Below, one piece after another: positions 5,796 to 9,592 of a DNA stretch of 9,592 bases. Position 1 is the stretch's first letter; the number at the start of each line of letters is the position of its first letter. A program made the position numbers and the translations under genes. The notes below the pieces were generated by a model that saw only the letters and a program-made list of their open reading frames with translations, searched no databases and had not been told where the DNA came from. This DNA comes from an uncultured Bdellovibrio sp. (GTDB lineage: Bacteria > Bdellovibrionota > Bdellovibrionia > Bdellovibrionales > Bdellovibrionaceae). The stretch is taken from contig CAMLMF010000064.1 in assembly GCA_946480995.1 (NCBI GenBank), positions 1 to 9,592 of the forward strand, read 5' to 3'.

Positions 5796-7145
5796 ATGAA
5801 TAAGATTGTCTTTAAACTTCTTCCTAAAAAATTTGTCATCGGAATGTTGGCGCTTATTACAGTCCAACAAATTATTGTCGCGGCCTCGACAGCGCTATTA
5901 GGTTTGGCGGGTCAACACTTGGCCTCCCCAGAAAAATTCATGTGGCTGCTGTTAGCATTTTTGGTGTGTTCGATCCTTCCCCATGGGATTTCGTTCTTTC
6001 TTAAAAAACTAGAAATGCAGGGATACTTTGATGCCTATTTTAAATTTGTACGCCTGCGCTTACTAAACCTCGCTGGTTCCCCGGCAAAATGGCAAAATCA
6101 TGGCAAGAAGGAAGCCTTTTTGACGGCGCTCGGCCCCGATGCTGAAGGATATTTGACAGCGGTCGCGTTTTCAATTTTTGATATTTACCTTTTCGCGCTG
6201 ACGATTCTTTTAAATGTTCTAAGTATTTCTTTAGTGATTGATGCGAACTTTAGCTATGTCTTTATTGTTTCAGGAGTCATCAGTGCAGTAGTTTTCTTCG
6301 CCTATTCTAAACGAGTTGAATCCGTTGTCGAAGCAGAACAAACGACGAAAATTGATTACTTTGGCTACATCTTAAAATCATGGGACAATGTTTTCTTAAA
6401 AAATACCTCCGTAAATAAACTGTATAGCGGTATCTTAAACGACAAGTATCAACAGACTCGCTTTAGTATTGGTAAAGCCGCTAGCTCCTCCGAGGGCTTG
6501 GTCCTTGTGCTAACAGTCATTTCCTCACTGCCGGTGTTTGCTCTAATTGTATATTTAACGTTTGCACATAAAAATGATTCTGTGTTTTTAGCAGGTCTTC
6601 TGGTCACGATTCCAAAGCAACTCATGATTCTTAGTAACTTTAGGTCGTTCTTTGGCCAGATCACAAATCTTGCAGCATTCAAGGCTCGCTTTAAGTCATC
6701 ATGGGACAATTCGGACGTGAGCAGCAATAACCTTAAAGAACAAATTCAGTTAGAGCATATTCGAATTAATCAAAACGCATTTTCTAGCATTCAAGAAATC
6801 GAAATGCTGGTCCAAAATAAAAAATCAGGCCGCTTGGTAATTCGTGGAAAAAATGGTTCCGGCAAATCCACATTGCTTTTATATCTTAATCAAACTTTGC
6901 CAGATTCGTTTTATCTTCCGGCATCCCCGCAGCTAGAAATCGGCAAAGAGCTAGGGGCGGAATCAACCGGCGAACGAGTGTTAAAACATCTTGAGTTTGT
7001 CAGGCGGCAAGACACCCCGATACTTCTTTTAGACGAGTGGGATGCGAATCTTGACACTAACAATAGGGCTCTCCTTGAACAAGAACTTGACCTGATTGCA
7101 CAAAGCAAACTGATCATCGAGGTAAGACACCGAAGTGCGTATTAA
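5796..7145 (+). CDS. ABC half-transporter (exporter) with a compact ATPase domain
   Basis: A 449-residue inner-membrane protein. Six hydrophobic segments are visible at about 11-39, 48-69, 119-148, 154-170, 233-257 and 263-282, the layout of a type I exporter membrane domain. The nucleotide-binding domain follows: Walker A GKNGSGKST (351-359), a probable Q-loop in LPASPQ (374-379), signature STGER (390-394), Walker B ILLLDEW (409-415) with D-loop NLD (418-420), and the switch histidine in EVRHR (H445). The STG(E/Q)R signature and LDEW resemble the SyrD/PvdE/YojI cyclic-peptide exporter family, so export of a small peptide or siderophore-like compound is possible but unproven. The oddity is size: only about 33 residues separate the Walker A lysine from the signature, against roughly 100 in ordinary ABC ATPases, and the protein ends four residues after the switch histidine. 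All motifs are present and in order, so it is probably active. It would work as a dimer. No partner gene is adjacent. Confidence 0.88.
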   Translation: MNKIVFKLLPKKFVIGMLALITVQQIIVAASTALLGLAGQHLASPEKFMWLLLAFLVCSILPHGISFFLKKLEMQGYFDAYFKFVRLRLLNLAGSPAKWQNHGKKEAFLTALGPDAEGYLTAVAFSIFDIYLFALTILLNVLSISLVIDANFSYVFIVSGVISAVVFFAYSKRVESVVEAEQTTKIDYFGYILKSWDNVFLKNTSVNKLYSGILNDKYQQTRFSIGKAASSSEGLVLVLTVISSLPVFALIVYLTFAHKNDSVFLAGLLVTIPKQLMILSNFRSFFGQITNLAAFKARFKSSWDNSDVSSNNLKEQIQLEHIRINQNAFSSIQEIEMLVQNKKSGRLVIRGKNGSGKSTLLLYLNQTLPDSFYLPASPQLEIGKELGAESTGERVLKHLEFVRRQDTPILLLDEWDANLDTNNRALLEQELDLIAQSKLIIEVRHRSAY

Positions 7146-7289
7146 AAATAAGGTCCGCACTGCAGAAGCCTTGTCTTATTACATGCTCACTATGCAAGCT
7201 ATGCGCAACGGCACTTTATCAAAACTTAATATCACTTTTTAAGGTTCCAGATTTAAAGTTTGGGTAAAAACTTAACAGGAGGATTTTTT
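7146..7289. promoter_or_regulatory. Leader and promoter region of hsp20
   Basis: A 144-nt gap with no clear terminator for the ABC gene and no consensus heat-shock promoter or CIRCE element. Visible items are a direct repeat CTATGC (7190-7195, 7199-7204), an AT-rich stretch, and the inverted repeat AAGTTT-GGGTAA-AAACTT (7256-7273) ending three bases before the AGGAGG ribosome binding site (7277-7282). The repeat would form only a weak stem in RNA. Confidence 0.4.
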
Positions 7290-7751
7290 ATGGCTAATTT
7301 ACCCGAACTTTGGAAAACAGGACGTTTTGGAAATACCTTTCGAGAAATGGCTCGTTATCAAGAACGTATGGATAAACTTATGAATGAAATGATTTCAGGA
7401 AGTGGTGAACCTAGTGCGCTGAGTTTAGACTTTTCACCGTCATGTGAGTTGGTGGAAGAAGAACGCAATTTTCTTCTTCGAGTAGATTTACCCGGGGTAA
7501 CGAAAGACAATGTAAAGGTTGAAATCGACGCCGATCGACTGACAATCCACGCGGAAAGACACGAAGAAAAAGAAACCAAAACACGCCGACGCCATTTATC
7601 AGAGATATCTTACGGCTCCTACGTCCGAACTTTTCAGCTACCTCAGGTGATTGACGAAAAAATGGTCAAAGCATCGTTTACGGACGGTGTTTTAAAAATA
7701 ACAATTCCGAAAACCGAAGCAACTAAAGCGAAACAAATATCAATTCAATAG
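7290..7751 (+). CDS. Small heat shock protein, Hsp20 / alpha-crystallin family
   Basis: A 153-residue ATP-independent cytoplasmic chaperone that holds unfolding proteins for refolding. The N-terminal arm (1-45, including FREMARYQERMDKLMNEM) is followed by the alpha-crystallin domain (about 48-142). The domain has CELVEEERNFLLRVDLPGVTKDNVKVEID, LTIHAERHEEKE, a YGSYVRTFQLP strand pair and the hallmark GVLKITIPK. The C-terminus KQISIQ contains the I-x-I motif (ISI) that docks on neighbouring subunits during oligomer assembly. The frame extends upstream to a TTG at 7260, but the ATG at 7290 is chosen because a perfect AGGAGG (7277-7282) lies seven bases ahead. A 14-bp hairpin follows the stop, so it is probably monocistronic. 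Heat control is likely by family, but no recognised heat-shock promoter was seen. Confidence 0.96.
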   Translation: MANLPELWKTGRFGNTFREMARYQERMDKLMNEMISGSGEPSALSLDFSPSCELVEEERNFLLRVDLPGVTKDNVKVEIDADRLTIHAERHEEKETKTRRRHLSEISYGSYVRTFQLPQVIDEKMVKASFTDGVLKITIPKTEATKAKQISIQ

Positions 7752-7761
7752 AATCAAAGTG

Positions 7762-7797
7762 CAAGATGCCTCCCGCTCTCAAACGGGGGGCATCTTG
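7762..7797 (+). terminator. Strong hairpin after hsp20 (terminator-like, no U-tract)
   Basis: The arms 7762-7775 and 7784-7797 pair over 14 bp with a single G-T wobble (CAAGATGCC paired to GGCATCTTG plus a CCCG/CGGG core), around the 8-nt loop CTCTCAAA. It starts 11 nt after the hsp20 stop. No T-run follows on either strand, so it is either a non-canonical terminator or a 3' stabilising structure. Confidence 0.6.
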
Positions 7798-7886
7798 GTA
7801 TCTTGCGAAGGCATATTAGGCTTGCTTCTTGGTTTTACTGTATCAATCTATGTCGGCCCCCATAAAATCGTCGGTATGATTAGATC

Positions 7887-8342
7887 TTAGTCTCGGGTAT
7901 AAACCGTTTGAACTGAGGGAACAAATTCGCCATCATTTCTAAATTTTCCTTGCTGATCAAGCAAGTGGATCTTAGACGAAAACACCAGCTGCAAACGCCG
8001 TTTGAAGAATTCGGATTTTCCATCACTCCAGCGGTTCTCTGTATCAATCACAACATCGCGCCCCTTGAAATATGGAGCAGCATAGACGGTCAATCCAATA
8101 TCAGGATACTCGCCAATTTTAGTCTTCTGACCATTTAACAAATATAATTCAAATTGCTTCAGACCGCCTTCTGTAAAATAGTCTAATCGAATACTATCGC
8201 AGTTCTTCTGCTCAATTTTCAAAACTATCTGCACCGCTGTCGAATCACTTTCTAAATGGTATGATCCAGAATAATCAGTGCATTTGACTTGCGCCATAGA
8301 GCTAAATGTCCAAAACAGACCGATAAAGATGATTGCTTTCAT
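7887..8342 (-). CDS. Small Sec-exported orphan protein
   Basis: A 151-residue protein with no family I recognise. MKAIIFIGLFWTFSSMAQ is a short signal peptide with probable cleavage after SMA, giving a mature protein of about 134 residues. Cysteines in VKCTDYSGSY and QKNCDSI, about 32 residues apart, could form one disulfide. The mature chain alternates polar and hydrophobic residues (AVQIVLKIEQ, SIRLDYF, QFELYLLNG, RDVVIDTENRW, RLQLVFSSKIHLL), suggesting an all-beta, barrel-like fold in the periplasm or outside the cell. In-frame ATGs also exist at 8363 and 8411. The start at 8342 is preferred because the signal peptide begins there and AGGAAG lies seven bases upstream. It lies downstream of the RCC1-like gene on the same strand, with about 200 nt between them that include a hairpin, so separate transcription is likely. 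Confidence 0.75.
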   Translation of the reverse strand: MKAIIFIGLFWTFSSMAQVKCTDYSGSYHLESDSTAVQIVLKIEQKNCDSIRLDYFTEGGLKQFELYLLNGQKTKIGEYPDIGLTVYAAPYFKGRDVVIDTENRWSDGKSEFFKRRLQLVFSSKIHLLDQQGKFRNDGEFVPSVQTVYTRD

Positions 8343-8413
8343 TTTAAAACTTCCTAGTTTCATAAAGACCGTCCTCTTGCTAATTACTGGTAAAATACTG
8401 GCCGTATTCAATT

Positions 8414-8444
8414 ATTTTACTCAACGCAGACAGGATCCGGTCAA
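8414..8444 (-). promoter_or_regulatory. Candidate sigma-70 promoter for the small secreted protein
   Basis: On the minus strand, TTGACC (8444-8439) and TAAAAT (8419-8414) resemble -35 and -10 boxes. The spacer of 19 nt is longer than the ideal 17. It would start transcription about 65 nt before the chosen ATG at 8342. Confidence 0.3.
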
Positions 8445-8484
8445 TGCGCGGAAGGAAGCTGAAGTGATCAAATTCTAATTTATT

Positions 8485-8501
8485 GCTCCAAAAAATGGAG
8501 C
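8485..8501 (-). terminator. Possible terminator of the RCC1-like gene
   Basis: GCTCCA (8485-8490) and TGGAGC (8496-8501) form a perfect 6-bp stem with a 5-nt loop, 47 nt past the stop codon of the minus-strand repeat protein. On that strand it is followed by AATAAATTAG, a poor U-tract, so termination is plausible but weakly supported. Confidence 0.4.
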
Positions 8502-8548
8502 GTTCGGACAAAGGTCTGGCTATTACTTCATGTGAAAAAAAACAACCA

Positions 8549-9592
8549 TTACGGATCGATAAACACGACGCCATCATCATTGCCACCATCGTTGCTAGAT
8601 CCCCAAACGACAACCGAGCCGTCAGCCTTGTGCGCGGCAAAGGATTCCTTACCCGCGATCAGTGACTTGACTCCGGAATTAGCAGTCGTGACTTCCACTG
8701 GTGCCGTACCACCGCTGCTAGAATCACCCCAAGCCACAACGGAACCATCAGATTTCACTGCTGCGAAAGCTTGCAAACCACCAACAAGATCAACAACACC
8801 AGAACCAGCAGTCGTTACACTTGATGGAGCCGAACCACCATAAGCAGCGTCACCCCACACCACGATAGATCCATCAGACTTCAAAGCCGCAAAGGCATAA
8901 TCAGTTTGCATCAACTTCACAACACCAGAGCCCGCACTTGTTACGCTCGCGGGCGCGACACCGCCAAAGCTAGAGTCGCCCCACGCAACCACAGTTCCAT
9001 CACTCTTTAGGGCCGCAACGGCGTATTCACCGCTGACGACGGAAACAACTCCCGAGTTTGCAGAGGTCACAGAGCTCGGCACACCTGAGGCAAAATCAGG
9101 ACTGCCCCACACCACTACGGAACCATCCCACTTCAAAGCTAAAATCGCTGCCCCGGTGCCTAGATCAAAAAGTTTTTTTACGCCTGAGTTTGCGTTTGTC
9201 ACACCGGCCGGCGCAGGCGTCCCGGTTTCAATATCTCCCCAAGAGACGACGGAGCCATCGTTCCTTAATGCTGTGAAGTTATAGTCCGATTTGAAAACAT
9301 CAATGACACCGGAATTAGCGGTCGTCACTGTTGAAGGGGCCGAGCCCCCTAACGTAGGTTCACCCCACGCGACGACAGAGCCATCTGACTTTAATGCCAC
9401 ATAGGCTTGTTCATTCGCATAAACCTTCATCACATCAGAGTTCGCGTTCGTCACCGAAGTTGGCGCAGAGCCCCCTTGAATGGGTTCGCCCCAGGCTACG
9501 ACAGAGCCATCTGACTTAAGGGCCGCAAAACTCCAGCCGCCACCGATAATGTCAACAACGTGGGAATTTGCAGCGGTCACTGACGCCGGTGC
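8549..9592 (-). CDS. RCC1-like repeat protein, C-terminal part (5' end beyond the window)
   Basis: The last 347 residues of a longer protein. The frame is open to the right edge, and the codons before the nearest GTG (9580) encode APAS, which continues the repeat, so that GTG is not the start. The visible part is eight repeats of mostly 42 residues with the pattern T-x-ANSGV, six to eight variable residues, FAALKSDGSVVAWGD, three variable residues, GGxAPxSV. The DGSVVAWG core matches the GxVYxWG core of RCC1 repeats, which build beta-propellers. These units are shorter than classical RCC1 repeats (51-68 residues), as in other bacterial RCC1-like proteins. The final repeat departs into GGNDDGVVFIDP and ends the protein. 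The alanine, serine, glycine and valine composition with almost no cysteine suggests a cell-surface or secreted protein, but the export signal would lie off the window. Adhesion or protein binding is a guess. Confidence 0.82.
   Translation of the reverse strand, partial: APASVTAANSHVVDIIGGGWSFAALKSDGSVVAWGEPIQGGSAPTSVTNANSDVMKVYANEQAYVALKSDGSVVAWGEPTLGGSAPSTVTTANSGVIDVFKSDYNFTALRNDGSVVSWGDIETGTPAPAGVTNANSGVKKLFDLGTGAAILALKWDGSVVVWGSPDFASGVPSSVTSANSGVVSVVSGEYAVAALKSDGTVVAWGDSSFGGVAPASVTSAGSGVVKLMQTDYAFAALKSDGSIVVWGDAAYGGSAPSSVTTAGSGVVDLVGGLQAFAAVKSDGSVVAWGDSSSGGTAPVEVTTANSGVKSLIAGKESFAAHKADGSVVVWGSSNDGGNDDGVVFIDP
8552..9577 (-). repeat. Eight tandem ~126-bp coding repeats
   Basis: Read on the minus strand, units start at 9577, 9451, 9325, 9199, 9067, 8941, 8815 and 8689. 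Seven encode 42 residues, except the fourth (9199-9068), which encodes 44. The eighth is 46 with a divergent tail. The DNA copies differ at many third codon positions while the protein motif is held, for example in the codons for KSDGSVVAWG. Confidence 0.85.

Noticed and set aside
7183..7242. A 19-codon open frame in the hsp20 leader as a possible leader peptide
   Set aside because: It has no Shine-Dalgarno and no regulatory codon pattern; chance is the simpler explanation.
8532..8843. Plus-strand open frames within the RCC1-like gene
   Set aside because: They are antisense shadows of the repetitive minus-strand gene, with low-complexity proline- and threonine-rich translations and no ribosome binding site.
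8552..9577. Regular direct repeats that might suggest a CRISPR or satellite array
   Set aside because: The ~126-bp units are continuous coding repeats with no unique spacers, and they differ at synonymous positions; they encode RCC1-like units.
9578..9580. GTG as the start of the RCC1-like protein
   Set aside because: The codons upstream continue the repeat (APAS before VT), and the frame is open to the window edge, so the gene is partial.

Overview
The window comes from a Gram-negative bacterial chromosome of moderate GC content. The small Sec-exported orphan proteins, the NhaR-like LysR regulator and the light-repair genes fit Bdellovibrionota (Bdellovibrio-like predators). That assignment is inferred from gene style, not from a marker gene. 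There is no rRNA, tRNA, insertion sequence, integrase or CRISPR array, and no gene-free stretch exceeds about 210 bases.

Left part (1-4160): a LysR/NhaR-type regulator (+) converges on a photobiology cluster. The cluster has a minus-strand pair, a CRY-DASH photolyase/cryptochrome followed 5 nt later by a DUF2256-DUF3253 zinc-finger protein. Divergent from this pair, across a 114-nt control region with two short palindromes, lies a large photolyase of the PhrB / FeS-BCP (DPRP) family. This photolyase keeps the family FAD and active-site motifs but lacks the segment that normally carries three of the four [4Fe-4S] cysteines. That is the most notable gene-level anomaly in the window.

Middle (4156-7145): a SnoaL/NTF2-like small protein (-) has a stop codon overlapping that of the photolyase. 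It is followed by a divergent Sec-secreted orphan protein with four cysteines and a clear intrinsic terminator. Next is an ABC half-transporter with a full six-helix membrane domain but a strikingly compact ATPase domain. Its STGER signature and LLLDEW Walker B resemble the SyrD/PvdE cyclic-peptide exporter family.

Right part (7146-9592): a small heat shock protein (Hsp20) with a strong Shine-Dalgarno and a 14-bp 3' hairpin; a small secreted orphan (-); and the C-terminal end of a long RCC1-like protein (-). The last consists, within the window, of eight ~42-residue repeats and continues past the right edge.

Functionally, the only cluster whose genes clearly belong together is the light-dependent DNA-repair group. 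Hsp20 adds a general stress function. The ABC exporter, the secreted orphans and the repeat protein are envelope or export genes with no visible shared pathway.
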